This document shows, in pieces, positions 1-9,615 of a stretch of DNA of 64,000 nucleotides. The first letter of the stretch is position 1; each line of letters starts with the position of its first letter. The translations under genes and the position numbers were made by a program. The notes beneath the pieces were generated by a model. It was given only the letters and a program-made list of their open reading frames with translations, was not told the origin of the DNA and ran no database searches. The stretch lies in contig JBFWXN010000007.1 in assembly GCA_050187415.1 (NCBI GenBank), forward strand, positions 56,422 through 120,421. The letters run 5' to 3'. Origin of the DNA: Ga0077555 sp050187415. GTDB taxonomy: Bacteria; Pseudomonadota; Alphaproteobacteria; Rhizobiales; Hyphomicrobiaceae.

Positions 1-142
1 AGATACCGCAGGCCAGAGAGTTTGAGCGCGTGCTGAGAGCCTGCTTCTCAGGCATCTGCTGCAGGTTTTTCGGTTTGACCGCGCTGCAGGTGACTCGCGG
101 CAGCATGCGGTTTCGCGAGCGCCAAACTCCTGCCCGACCGGT

Positions 143-168
143 GGAACCGTCCGATCACGTTGGGTGTT
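143..168 (+). promoter_or_regulatory. Possible EcfG-type (general stress sigma) promoter
   Basis: GGAAC at 143-147 and TGTT at 165-168 are separated by 17 bases, close to the alphaproteobacterial EcfG pattern GGAAC-N16/17-CGTT with one mismatch. It would start a transcript about 30 bases before the small membrane protein at 204. Short motifs like this arise by chance, so this is tentative. Confidence 0.3.
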
Positions 169-203
169 GATACAGAGGGGAGCAACGAGCCCGAGGATCT
201 CAC

Positions 204-278
204 ATGAACGGAATCATCTATTTGGTTGGTCTTGTCGTCGTCGTTCTGGCCGTCCTCTCATTTTTCGGATTGAGGTAG
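204..278 (+). CDS. 24-residue single-pass membrane protein
   Basis: A short frame beginning ATG AAC GGA and ending GGA TTG AGG TAG encodes 24 residues, almost all hydrophobic from residue 3 to 22 (Ile, Leu, Val, Phe) and ending FGLR. A GAGGA ribosome site lies 8 bases before the ATG. Very short membrane peptides ending in SFFGLR are, from memory, widespread in Rhizobiales, but their role is not known to me. It stands alone on the plus strand, facing away from the formate dehydrogenase operon. An EcfG-like promoter upstream would make it a stress gene, which is inference. Confidence 0.55.
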   Translation: MNGIIYLVGLVVVVLAVLSFFGLR

Positions 279-442
279 CGTCGATGCGCGACCTTCAAAA
301 GGAGTGAGCGGCACGTCGATGTCGAATGGAGCGTGCGGCGATCGTCATAGCGTGTCGGAGCCGGCGCGACTCGTTTGGGTCGTGCCCACGACTTTGGGGC
401 GCGGCATCGGCCGCCCGACGACGGCGGCTCGCGTCGAAGCGC

Positions 443-1360
443 TCAATATCCCGAGAGAAACGGATTGAAGGTTCCGCGCGCATAGCGACCTCGCACCATC
501 AGCAGATCAAGTGCCAGGCTGGCGACATCGTCGGCGATAGGTTCGATGGCATGATCCTTGGTCTGATACAGGATCTTTACGTAGCGACCGCAGGCGTCAC
601 ACGTTTCCGCCTTGATCGTGCCGGAGCCCGCATCGATTTCCTGATAACCGATGCCGCTTGTCGAACCGCATAGGACGCAAGCGATGCGCACATAGTGCCA
701 AAGGGTACCGCAGAGCGCACATGAACAGAAGCGAGTGCCATAGGCGCCCGGCCAGCCGACGACCATGGTGCAGGAGGGTGCGCAGCCGCACGTCGGGCAT
801 GCCCCGTTGCCGACCGGGACGAGCGCGCCTGCAGCGAGCCGAGTGGCACAACGCGCGAAGTGAATTTGCGCGACCGATGCCATGATAATGTGCTCGGCCA
901 GTGTTTCGGGAGGCATGGAGTTCGCTAGCACATGGCGCAGCAAAGTTTCGCGCGTTATCGCGTTGGCGGCTGAAAGGCGCCTTATGGCGTCTCCTGCGGC
1001 CGGGGGGCTTGGCAAGTCAGCGGCAGCGTGCAGAAAGATCGCCAGCGTTTCGTCGAAGGCGGCATCCATTTCGAAGTGATTGCGATCGATCGGTGGCATG
1101 CGACGGGCTCGCGCGCGGGCGACGGCTTCCGGCCCAGCCATACGAGGTTCGGGCAAGCCCTTCTGGACCCGATATTGCAATTCGCTCAAAGCAGCCAAAA
1201 ATTCCAGATAGGGAGCGAGGGTGCTGTTTTTCGCCAGGAAGCGAAACCTCAATGTCCGGTCGATGAAAAGCTGAGTGGAGCTGGGCAAGCGAGCGAACGG
1301 AGGAGCGGCGACCTCTCCGATGATCGTGGAGCCGCCGGGCATCTCGGCATCTGAGTTCAT
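443..1360 (-). CDS. fdhE: Formate dehydrogenase accessory protein FdhE
   Basis: 305 residues, the usual FdhE length. FdhE is a cytoplasmic iron-binding maturation factor needed for active respiratory formate dehydrogenase; it is not part of the final enzyme. The C-terminal half carries the family's four CxxC pairs: CPTC (188-191), CALC (214-217), CVLC (228-231) and CDAC (254-257). The N-terminal half is helical and lacks motifs, as in other members. It is the last gene of the fdoG-fdoH-fdoI-fdhE operon, 46 bases after fdoI. In related genomes selA and selB often follow; they would lie beyond the left edge here. Confidence 0.93.
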   Translation of the reverse strand: MNSDAEMPGGSTIIGEVAAPPFARLPSSTQLFIDRTLRFRFLAKNSTLAPYLEFLAALSELQYRVQKGLPEPRMAGPEAVARARARRMPPIDRNHFEMDAAFDETLAIFLHAAADLPSPPAAGDAIRRLSAANAITRETLLRHVLANSMPPETLAEHIIMASVAQIHFARCATRLAAGALVPVGNGACPTCGCAPSCTMVVGWPGAYGTRFCSCALCGTLWHYVRIACVLCGSTSGIGYQEIDAGSGTIKAETCDACGRYVKILYQTKDHAIEPIADDVASLALDLLMVRGRYARGTFNPFLSGY

Positions 1361-1406
1361 GGTAGGATCCGCGAAGTTTGGCGGCCGTGTGAGTTTGTGG
1401 TGCGCA

Positions 1407-2114
1407 TCATCGGGTGGACGATTTGCCTGAGCGCGTTCGTTTGCCGACCAGCTCCCGCAGCCACTTCCGATGGTGGCGCCACGCCCATCCGCCTGTGACG
1501 TGCCCCTTGGTCATGGCATCAAACGTGCCGCGCACCCAAATCGCCGCGTAAACATGGATAATCCAGACGCAGACGATTGCGACGGCGGTGATCGAGTGGA
1601 CAAGAATGGCAATGCGCTCCTGGTCGATGGTCGCGAGATCGGAGAAATATTGATCCCAGATCACGACACCGCTCGTGATCAGGACGATGATGAGAAGCGA
1701 CATCGACCAGAAGACGAATTTCTGACCGGCGTTATATTTGCCGAGTTCAGGCAGCCGCTCTTCGTGTCCCGCCAGGACATCGCGAATGCGCCGCAGCCAA
1801 GTGTTATCTTCACTCTTCCATAAATTGGCTTTCCAGAAGCGGACGAATAGTCCGGCGAACGAAAAAAACAAAATCACGCCGAGCCACGGATGGATGGCCC
1901 GGGTCCATTGACCGCCACCGAACAGCGCTGTGAGAAAGTAGAGGCTGGGATGAAACAGGGAAAGTCCGGACAGGGCGAGCAGCACCAGGGTTGTCGCGGT
2001 GATCCAATGATTGATGCGTGCGGCGAGAGTGTAGCGATCGACCGTTACAGGCTTTCCCGGATGGATGCGGTCGCCGGTCTCGACATCATATGGTTTGTCG
2101 CCGCTGGCGGTCAT
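1407..2114 (-). CDS. fdoI: Formate dehydrogenase gamma subunit (cytochrome b556)
   Basis: 235 residues with four membrane spans at about 38-58, 74-94, 133-153 and 168-192. This subunit anchors the enzyme in the inner membrane and passes electrons through two b haems to quinone. His36, His75, His173 and His187 have the same pairwise spacing (39 and 14) as the haem ligands of E. coli FdnI, so both haem sites look intact. The start codon overlaps the fdoH stop as ATGA. The N-terminus is about 18 residues longer than FdnI. Confidence 0.94.
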   Translation of the reverse strand: MTASGDKPYDVETGDRIHPGKPVTVDRYTLAARINHWITATTLVLLALSGLSLFHPSLYFLTALFGGGQWTRAIHPWLGVILFFSFAGLFVRFWKANLWKSEDNTWLRRIRDVLAGHEERLPELGKYNAGQKFVFWSMSLLIIVLITSGVVIWDQYFSDLATIDQERIAILVHSITAVAIVCVWIIHVYAAIWVRGTFDAMTKGHVTGGWAWRHHRKWLRELVGKRTRSGKSSTR

Positions 2115-3052
2115 AGCCGTTGCCTCTCGGCTAGTTTTTCCGCGTTGGCCTCGTCTTCGGGCGTAACGCGATTGGCTCCGGCGATCATATAATGCACAGC
2201 ACCTGCTACCGCGGCGAATCCCATAACTCCGAGGCCCAGATATTTGGTGACGCCTTTCCAGGCCTCGACGATCGGGCTGATACTTGGGTTCTTCGGCAGG
2301 CCGGCATAAATTTCAGGTTGATCGGCATGATGCAAAACGTACATCACGTGTGTGCCGCCTACTCCTGGGGGGTCGTAGAGGCCTGCATTCTGAAACCCGC
2401 GTGACTTGAGATCCTTGATCCGGGAATCGGCCCAATCCTTCATCTCGGTCTTAGTGCCGAAGACGATCGCCTGCGTCGGACACGCCTTTTGGCATGCCGG
2501 ACCTTGGCCCACGGCGATACGATCCGAGCAAAGCGTACATTTGTAGGCCTTGTGATCGACTTTGGAGATGCGTGGAATGTCAAAGGGGCAACCCTTGATG
2601 CAATAGCCGCACCCGATGCAGTTCTCGTGCACGAAATCCACGATGCCATTCGAATACTGCACGATAGCACCCGGCGCGGGACAGGCCTTCAGGCAGCCGG
2701 GATCCTCGCAGTGCATGCAGCCATCCTTGCGGATCAGCCACTCGAGTTGATTTGTTTTTGGATTATCCCACTCCGTGAAGCGCATCAATGTGAACATATC
2801 CGGCGTCAGATCGCTGGGGTTCTCGTAGACGCCGACGTTATCCTCGATGGCTTGGTTAGTGTCGTTCCATTCGACGCACGCGGCCTGGCAGGCTTTGCAA
2901 CCGATGCATTTCGAGACATCGATCAACTTGGCGACTTCGGTCTGGCGCTTGGCCGGAGGCGTCACGCGCGAGGCCGAGCGCCGGATCAAGTCCCTCTCGT
3001 CGAACTTCGGCGCCGAGGGCGCGACCGGCGGGTTCGGAATTGGAGGAAACAT
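2111..3052 (-). CDS. fdoH: Formate dehydrogenase beta subunit (4x[4Fe-4S])
   Basis: The electron-transfer subunit linking FdoG to the cytochrome b subunit. Cysteine clusters for four [4Fe-4S] centres are visible: CIGCKACQAAC, CMHCEDPGCLKAC, CIGCGYCIKGC, and a CTLC...CQKAC group. One membrane helix near the C-terminus (GLGVMGFAAVAGAVHYMIAG region) anchors it, as in FdnH. The ATG at 3052 is chosen because AGGAG stands 10 bases upstream and the protein then begins much like FdnH; a GTG at 3142, six bases after the fdoG stop, would add 30 Arg-rich residues and is the alternative. The stop overlaps the fdoI start. Confidence 0.92.
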   Translation of the reverse strand: MFPPIPNPPVAPSAPKFDERDLIRRSASRVTPPAKRQTEVAKLIDVSKCIGCKACQAACVEWNDTNQAIEDNVGVYENPSDLTPDMFTLMRFTEWDNPKTNQLEWLIRKDGCMHCEDPGCLKACPAPGAIVQYSNGIVDFVHENCIGCGYCIKGCPFDIPRISKVDHKAYKCTLCSDRIAVGQGPACQKACPTQAIVFGTKTEMKDWADSRIKDLKSRGFQNAGLYDPPGVGGTHVMYVLHHADQPEIYAGLPKNPSISPIVEAWKGVTKYLGLGVMGFAAVAGAVHYMIAGANRVTPEDEANAEKLAERQRL

Positions 3053-3148
3053 GGTCTTGCGTCTCCTTGCTCCGCCTCTGCTCCAAGCCGTCCCTTCGGT
3101 CGTCCGATTGACGGCGAACTTCGGATCGCGCGGCCGAGCCACCCTTTG

Positions 3149-6100
3149 CTAGGTTACTGCCGGCCCGGCCGAGGCCTCGAGATTGACGAGAAACGCCTTG
3201 TACTCGGGCGTTTCGATATTGGCGTCGCCCACAAACGGAGTGAGCGTGTTGGCGGCAAACCCCTTCTTGGCCGCACCGATGAAGCCCCAATGGATCGGGA
3301 TGCCGACGATATGGACTGTGCGTCCCGCGCAGGTCATCGGCTTGATCCGCTTGGTCACGACGGCTTTGGCGAAGACCGATCCGCGCTTGGACCAGACGCG
3401 GACCCAGCCGCCGTTGGTCACGCCTTTTTCCTTCGCCAACTCGTTCGATATCTCGACGAAAAACTCCGGCTGAAGGACCGAATTCACGTGATTGTTCTTG
3501 GTCCAATAGTGAAAGTGCTCGGTCAGTCGATACGTGGTTGCCGCATACGGATATTCGCCTGACGCAGTCGCCGCAAACTGGGCCATATCGCCGTTGAAGA
3601 TGCGCGCAACGGGATTGCCACGCACCTTGGGCGCGATCGGATTGTCGATCGGGCTCTCGAAGGGCTCATAGTGCACGGGAAACGGCCCGTCGCGCATCAG
3701 ACCCACGCTGAAGAGACGTGAGACACCCTCGGCATTCATGATGAAGGGGCCGACTTCCTCGGGCTTTGCCGTGGGCGAAATGTCGGGAACATCGTAGCCG
3801 GTCCAGCGGCTCCCGTTCCATTCGATCAGTTTGCGGGATGGATCCCACGGCTTGCCGCTGACGTCGCAGGACGCCCGATTATAAAGAATGCGCCGGTTCG
3901 CGGGCCACGAAAACGACCAGTTCGGAAACGTGCCGGTGTCGTCGGGATCAGAATTGTCCTGACGAGCCATCATGTTGCCAGCCTCGGTGAAGCATCCCGA
4001 GAAGATCCAGCATCCGCATGCGGTGCTGCCGTCGTCTCGCAGCGCGCCGAAGCCCGACAGTTGCTTGCCGGCTTCGAGAAGCTTCTTGGCCGGGTCGTTC
4101 GGATCGACGACGTCGGTCACGACGTAGCCGTTCATTTCCTTTGCCAACTCTTCGGGCGTCGGCTGCTGAGGATTCTTATAGGGCCAGTGAAGTTTCAGGA
4201 TCGGGTCCGGAAAGGCGCCCCCCTCCTTCGTGTAAAGGTCTTTTAGTCTCAAGTGGATCTGCGACATGATCCAGGTGTCCGGCTTTGCCTCGCCGGGAGG
4301 AGATGCGCCGGGCCAGTGCCATTGCAGCCAGCGACCGGAATTGACCAGCGAGCCCTCGTCTTCTGCGAACGAAGTGGTCGGAAGCTGTAGCACCTCGGTC
4401 TGGATTTTCGCCGGATCGGTATCGTTATAGATGCCGTGGTTTTCCCAGAACCGTGCCGTCTCGGTCTCGAGCGGATCCATCACGACCAGTAGTTTTAGCT
4501 TGCCGAGGCCGTCGGCGAGCTTGGCCTTGTTCGGAAACGCCTGGAGCGGGTTGAAGCCCTGGCAAAAATAGATATTCATCTTGCCCTGGTGCATCAGCTC
4601 GAATGCGCGCAGAACGTCATAGCTCGGCACATCGAGTTTCGGCAGCCAGTCGTAAGCGTAGTCGTTGGCGGCGGTGGCGGCCGGTCCCCACATAGCCTTC
4701 TGAAAGCTGACAAAGAACTTCTTGTAGTTTTGCCAGTAGCTCATCTGGTTGGGGCGGAGCGGCTTGTAGGCGCGCGTCGACATGTACGCCGAGAAATCGC
4801 GCTCCTTTTCCATCGGGATATTCAGGTATCCCGGGATCAGGTTCGACATCAGACCGAGATCGGTCAGTCCCTGTATGTTGGAATGACCGCGCAACGCGTT
4901 CATGCCGCCGCCGCGAACGCCGATGTTGCCCAGAATAAGCTGCAACATCGCCATGCCGCGAATGTTTTGCGCGCCCTTGGAGTGCTGCGTCCATCCGAGC
5001 GCATACATCGACGTCATGGTTTTCGTCGGTGTGGAACACTCGCCGATCATCTCGGCGACCTTTAGGAACCTGTCCTTCGGAGTACCGGTGATGCGCTCGA
5101 CGGTTTCGGGGGTATAGATCGAAACGTGCTGCTTGAGCAGGTTCCATACGCAGCGAGGATGCTGCAGCGTTTCGTCGATGACCGCATAGCCGTCCGCCCC
5201 GATCTCGTAGGTCCAGGTCGAGCGGTCGTAATCGCGCTTGCCTTCGTCATACCCGACGAAGAGGCCGTCCTCGTAGGCAAAGCCGTCCTTCACGATGAAC
5301 GAGGCGTTGGTGAACGCCTTCACGTAGTCCCACTGCACCTTGTTGTTCGCCATGCAGTAGTTGATCAACCCGAGCAGGAAGGCGATATCGGTTCCTTGCC
5401 GGATCGGTGCGTAATAGTCGGCGACCGAGGCAGAGCGCGTGAAGCGGGGATCGACCACGATCAGCTTCGCGCCGCGATTGGCCTTCGCTTCGGTGACCCA
5501 CTTGAAGCCGCACGGATGCGCTTCGGCGGCGTTGCCACCCATGATGACGACGAGGTCGGTATTCTTGATATCGGTCCAGGAGTTCGTCATTGCTCCGCGA
5601 CCGAATGTTGGGGCGAGACTCGCCACCGTCGGTCCGTGTCAAACTCTGGCCTGGTTATCGAATGCGAGAATGCCGGTGCTGCGAACGGCCTTGTAGGTCG
5701 CGAAAGCGGTCTCGTTTGTCGTTGCAGAAGCCGCCAGGAAGCCCGCTGTCAGCCAGCGATTGACCGTCACGCCGTCGCTGTTCTGGGCGATGAAGTTCTT
5801 GTCGCGATCGTCCTTCATCGTGCGGGCAATTTTCGTCAACGCCTGGTCCCATGTGATGGGTTCGAAGGCTTGAGCGCCCGGCCGGCGCAGCATGGGCTGG
5901 CGAAGGCGCGTCGCAGACTTGACGGTGTGGAGAAGTGCCGCTCCCTTGGGACATAGCGTGCCGCGATTGGTCGGGTGGTCGCTGTCACCCTCGATATAGG
6001 TGATCTCGGCCTTCTCGCCCTTTCGCAAGTCACCCTTGGAGTAGAGAATGATCCCGCAAGCGACGGAACAGTACGTGCATGTGTTGCGCGTTTCGGTGGT

Positions 6101-6238
6101 GTTGACCAGCTTGTTGGCTCGGATCGCGTCAGCATAGGCTGCCTCAACGTCTCCGAAGCCGAAGGCGCCAAGGGCAGTTCCTGCCATCCCTGCGCCCGTC
6201 GTAGCTAGAAATCCGCGACGCGAAATTTCCATCGTCAT
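3149..6238 (-). CDS. fdoG: Selenocysteine formate dehydrogenase alpha subunit, read through UGA
   Basis: Molybdopterin catalytic subunit of a formate dehydrogenase-N/O type enzyme, 1029 residues if the UGA at 5639-5641 is read as Sec200 (E. coli FdnG has 1015 with Sec196). Residues before and after the UGA match the family: DNQARV-Sec-HGPTVASLAPTFG. The N-terminus has a Tat signal (SRRGFL, residues 6-11), so catalysis is periplasmic. A [4Fe-4S] site is formed by Cys54, Cys57, Cys61 and Cys96. Standard gene calling splits it into 5642-6238 and a C-terminal piece starting at GTG 5626; those are one gene. An AGAGAGG ribosome site precedes ATG 6238. Decoding needs SelA, SelB, SelD and tRNA-Sec, none of which is in the window. 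Confidence 0.95.
5599..5641 (-). promoter_or_regulatory. UGA selenocysteine codon with bacterial SECIS hairpin
   Basis: Starting at the UGA, the mRNA can fold just downstream. The outer stem GACCGA (5634-5629) pairs with TCGGTC (5604-5599); the inner stem GGCGA (5624-5620) pairs with TCGCC (5616-5612) and closes a GUC loop. The apical part resembles the E. coli fdnG element, where SelB recognises the loop. The hairpin lies wholly within coding sequence, as bacterial SECIS elements must. Confidence 0.85.
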
Positions 6239-6517
6239 CTGGCCTCTCTTTCCGGCGTCACGACTGCGATGCCACGAACAACAAGTCCAGTTTCAGCCTA
6301 GACTACTGTGAAGTCCGGATGCGAGCAACAGTCGGCGCAGACGGGGCATGTGCCTCGAGGTGTCCGGCCATCGACGACCGAGCGATGCACTCGACTGCAA
6401 TCGTGACGCTGAGTCGATCGGAGCGATGAAACGACGATTGACACTGTCGTCAGCATCGCGTCACCTTTCCCAGTCCCGAAATTGCAATGCGAAGTGAACC
6501 GATAGGTCAAAGCGAAT

Positions 6518-7474
6518 ATGCCCAATTATATTGCCCAGCGTCTATTGTTTGGGGCAATCACCATTGTCGGCGTGTCCATTGTCGTGTTCGTCATCATGCG
6601 CGTGCTTCCCGGCGATCCACTGGTCGCAATTTTCGGACCTGACGGCTTTCAGAAGCTGACCGAGGAGCAGCGGGCCAACTATATGCGGGACCTCGGGCTC
6701 AGCGATCCATTATGGGTGCAGTATTTCAACTGGCTCAGGGATATCGCCCGAGGCGAGCTTGGGCGCTCGTTCTTTCGCTCAGAAAGTGTCGCGGAGACCA
6801 TCCTGCGGCGCGGGCCTCTGACCGCACAGATCGCTGTGCTTTCGGTGATCATTTCGTGGCTGGTGGGCATTCCGGTGGCCATCGTCAGCGCTCTCAGGCC
6901 GAACAGCATCACGGACAACGCCGTCAGGGTGCTGAGCGTCTTTTTTCTGGCGGTGCCAGGGTTCTGGGTCGGCATGCTGATCGTTCTGCTTTTCCTTTTT
7001 ACTTTCGGCTATCGCGCACCGCTCGCCGGAGTGGGATTTTTCGAGGATCCGTGGGCTAATCTTCAAATTGTGATACCGCCGGCAGTCGTGCTGGGGCTTG
7101 GCCAAGCGGCTTATATTGCCCGGATGGCGCGATCGAGCCTGCTCGAAGTGATCCGCGAGGACTATGTGCGCACGGCGCGGGCCAAGGGGCTCTCCAGTCG
7201 GCTCGTCATCGCCTTGCATGCATTGCCCAACGCGCTACTGCCGGTGATCACGCTGTCGGGCATTCTGCTGGGTTTCGTGCTTGCGGGCTCGATACCGGTC
7301 GAACGTGCTTTCGGCACGCCCGGCCTTGGCTACTCGATGTTCACGGCGGTCAATGAGCGCGATATCTTCGTGATGCAGAACTTGGTGTTTCTCTATGCGA
7401 CGGTGTTCGTCGTCCTGAACATTGTCGTCGATCTGATCATTGCATGGCTCGACCCAAGGATACGTTTTCGATGA
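6518..7474 (+). CDS. Peptide/nickel-type ABC transporter permease (DppB-like)
   Basis: 318 residues with six predicted membrane spans. The first is at the extreme N-terminus, followed by a large periplasmic loop typical of DppB/OppB. The cytoplasmic EAA loop, which contacts the ATPases, is seen as EDYVRTARAKGLSSR about two thirds along. It pairs with the next permease, whose start overlaps this stop as ATGA (7471-7474). A TTGACA hexamer at 6438-6443 could be a -35 box, but no matching -10 is clear. The substrate cannot be told from the permease. Confidence 0.93.
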   Translation: MPNYIAQRLLFGAITIVGVSIVVFVIMRVLPGDPLVAIFGPDGFQKLTEEQRANYMRDLGLSDPLWVQYFNWLRDIARGELGRSFFRSESVAETILRRGPLTAQIAVLSVIISWLVGIPVAIVSALRPNSITDNAVRVLSVFFLAVPGFWVGMLIVLLFLFTFGYRAPLAGVGFFEDPWANLQIVIPPAVVLGLGQAAYIARMARSSLLEVIREDYVRTARAKGLSSRLVIALHALPNALLPVITLSGILLGFVLAGSIPVERAFGTPGLGYSMFTAVNERDIFVMQNLVFLYATVFVVLNIVVDLIIAWLDPRIRFR

Positions 7475-8391
7475 GCGTCACCGAGACTGCGGCCGGATTA
7501 GAGTCGACATCGATCAGGGCCGTGGCGCCGTCGCGGTGGAGCCGGACCTGGAAGGGTCTTCGTCAATTCGTGGTGCGGTCGCCGCTATCGGCATTCTGGG
7601 GACTGGTGGCGGTGTTGATCGTTCTGACCGCTTTGGTGGCGCCGCTCGTTGCGCCCTATCCGCCGTTACAGGCGGACTTTCTGCACATGACCAAGGCGCC
7701 GGGGCCGGTGCACTTGATGGGGACGGATCAAGTCGGTCGGGACACCCTGAGCCGTGTCATCTATGGCAGCCGGGCATCGTTGACGGTGGCGTTTGCGGCG
7801 GTGCTGTTCGGGACGACGCTCGGTGCGCTGTGGGGCTTGGTCAGCGGCTATTTCGGCGGTCGTTTCGATCTCGTCAGCCAGCGGGTGATCGAGTTCATGC
7901 AGTCGTTTCCCGATCTCATCCTGGCAATGGCGATCGCGATGGCGCTGGGACCGGGGCTCAGCACCGTGATCGCGGCCATCGCCATCACACGCATTCCGTT
8001 CGGCGGGCGCGTTATCAGGGCTGTCGTGCTGTCGGTCAAAGAGATGCCGTTCGTCGAGTCGGCGCGCGGTCTCGGCGCTTCGCACCTGCGCCTGATGTTC
8101 CGTCATATCCTGCCACAGTGCGTCGCTCCGTTCCTGATCCTGGCGACCGCACATCTCGGAGTCGCGATCGTGATCGAGGCCTCGCTCGGCTTCCTGGGTG
8201 TAGGCATACCGCCGCCGATGCCGACGTGGGGCAACATGCTTTCGGACGCGTTGAATTCGGGTCTGGTGCCGCCGTGGTGGCTGGTGCTGTTTCCTGGGGC
8301 CGCGATCACGATTACGGTGCTGGCATTCAATCTGCTCGGCGATGGTATCAGGGATTTCCTCGATCCACGCCTGAGAGGCGCGATGAGCTGA
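7471..8391 (+). CDS. Peptide/nickel-type ABC transporter permease (DppC-like)
   Basis: 306 residues from the ATG at 7471; an upstream in-frame ATG at 7444 is disfavoured because the ATGA overlap with the preceding permease is the usual coupling. The N-terminal cytoplasmic tail, first span near residues 42-62, and the EAA loop (VESARGLGASHLRLMFRHIL) are those of DppC/OppC proteins. It forms the heterodimeric channel with the DppB-like subunit. The gene converges on the ATPase genes of what is probably the same transporter. Confidence 0.93.
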   Translation: MSVTETAAGLESTSIRAVAPSRWSRTWKGLRQFVVRSPLSAFWGLVAVLIVLTALVAPLVAPYPPLQADFLHMTKAPGPVHLMGTDQVGRDTLSRVIYGSRASLTVAFAAVLFGTTLGALWGLVSGYFGGRFDLVSQRVIEFMQSFPDLILAMAIAMALGPGLSTVIAAIAITRIPFGGRVIRAVVLSVKEMPFVESARGLGASHLRLMFRHILPQCVAPFLILATAHLGVAIVIEASLGFLGVGIPPPMPTWGNMLSDALNSGLVPPWWLVLFPGAAITITVLAFNLLGDGIRDFLDPRLRGAMS

Positions 8392-8493
8392 GCCAACGCA
8401 GCCATACCGAGGGATGGAGGATGCCTCGCGACAACCGATCCCGAGGCGAGCAGCGGAGCCGTCCGGTCAACGGTGACTAGATCTGCGCTCCGT

Positions 8494-9615
8494 TTACCCG
8501 GCTCCGCCGAGCGCCGTGGAGGCAGCGCCGCCGGCATAATTGGCGAGCGGCAGGCGAGGGCCGGCTTCGTGGAGATGGCAGGCGGCCCAGTGACCGGACG
8601 CCACTTCGCGCAAGGGTGGGGCGTCTCGAGCGCAGCGTGCGTGGGCGTAGGGACAGCGCGTATGGAAGTGGCAACCCGGCGGCGGTCGAATGGGACTGGG
8701 CACGTCGCCGGTGAGGATGATGCGCTGGCGTTTGCGGGCTGAGGCGCTGGCGATGGGAACGGCCGACATCAGAGCCTCGGTGTAGGGATGCAGCGGTTCG
8801 CGGAAGAGCTGATCTTTCGAGGTCAGCTCCACGATGCGACCAAGATACATCACCGCGACGCGGTGCGAGATGTGCTGCAGAACGGCAAGGTCGTGGGCAA
8901 TGAAAAGATAAGCGAGGCCCAACTCGTCCTGTAGCTCCATCAACAGATTGATAATTTGTGCCTGGATCGAGACGTCGAGGGCGGAGACCGGCTCGTCGCC
9001 GACGATCAGCGATGGCGAGAGGGCCAGGGCACGGGCGATGCCGATCCTCTGGCGCTGACCACCGGAGAACTCATGAGGATAGGAGAGCATCAATTCGGGA
9101 CGCAGGCCGACGCGCTGGAACAGCGCGGCGGTGCGATCGATGCGCTCGCCAGTCGACGCGGCATTGTGGATGATCATCGGCTCAGCGACGATCTCGCCGG
9201 CGGTCATGCGTGGATTGAGCGAGGCGTACGGGTCCTGATAAATCATCTGCATTCGACGCCGATAGGCGAGCATGGCGCTCGGTGGAAGGTCGGCGATTTC
9301 GCGACCTTCGAAGCGGATCGAGCCAGAGGTCGGCTCGAGCAACTTCAGGAGCGTGCGGCCGACGGTAGACTTGCCGCAACCGGATTCGCCGACGAGGCCG
9401 AGCGTCTCTCCTGGCCGAATTGAGAATGACACGCCATCGACCGCGTAGACGGTGCCGCTGATGCGGCCCATCAGGCCACCGTGAATTGGGAAATGTTTCT
9501 TGAGGTCGCGAACCTCGAGAATGTTTTCGCCGCTAGCGCCGGATTTTGCAGAGGTACCGGGGGCCGCGCGTTGGTCGGTGGCATCGGCGGGAAGATATTG
9601 GTCCGAAGCGCTCAT
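8494..9615 (-). CDS. Oligopeptide ABC transporter ATP-binding protein (DppF/OppF-like)
   Basis: 373 residues from the ATG at 9615, which overlaps the stop of the upstream ATPase as ATGA; a longer frame to 9708 lies inside that gene. Walker A is GESGCGKST, the ABC signature FSGGQRQR, and Walker B LIVGDEP. The C-terminal oligopeptide-transporter domain ends in the Cys-rich CHFHTRCPYAHARC stretch, which in related proteins binds an Fe-S cluster. With the DppD-like protein it powers the neighbouring permeases. Confidence 0.93.
   Translation of the reverse strand: MSASDQYLPADATDQRAAPGTSAKSGASGENILEVRDLKKHFPIHGGLMGRISGTVYAVDGVSFSIRPGETLGLVGESGCGKSTVGRTLLKLLEPTSGSIRFEGREIADLPPSAMLAYRRRMQMIYQDPYASLNPRMTAGEIVAEPMIIHNAASTGERIDRTAALFQRVGLRPELMLSYPHEFSGGQRQRIGIARALALSPSLIVGDEPVSALDVSIQAQIINLLMELQDELGLAYLFIAHDLAVLQHISHRVAVMYLGRIVELTSKDQLFREPLHPYTEALMSAVPIASASARKRQRIILTGDVPSPIRPPPGCHFHTRCPYAHARCARDAPPLREVASGHWAACHLHEAGPRLPLANYAGGAASTALGGAG

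Noticed and set aside
3149..5626. Separate gene for the C-terminal part of FdoG, or fdoG as a broken gene
   Set aside because: The UGA is at the exact selenocysteine site, flanks match the family without loss, and a SECIS hairpin follows.
6298..6462. 52-residue minus-strand frame between fdoG and the permease, with CPVCADCC near its end and AAAGGTG before its ATG
   Set aside because: Third-position GC is only about 60 per cent, far below true genes here, and no family is recognised. The cysteine cluster is likely chance.
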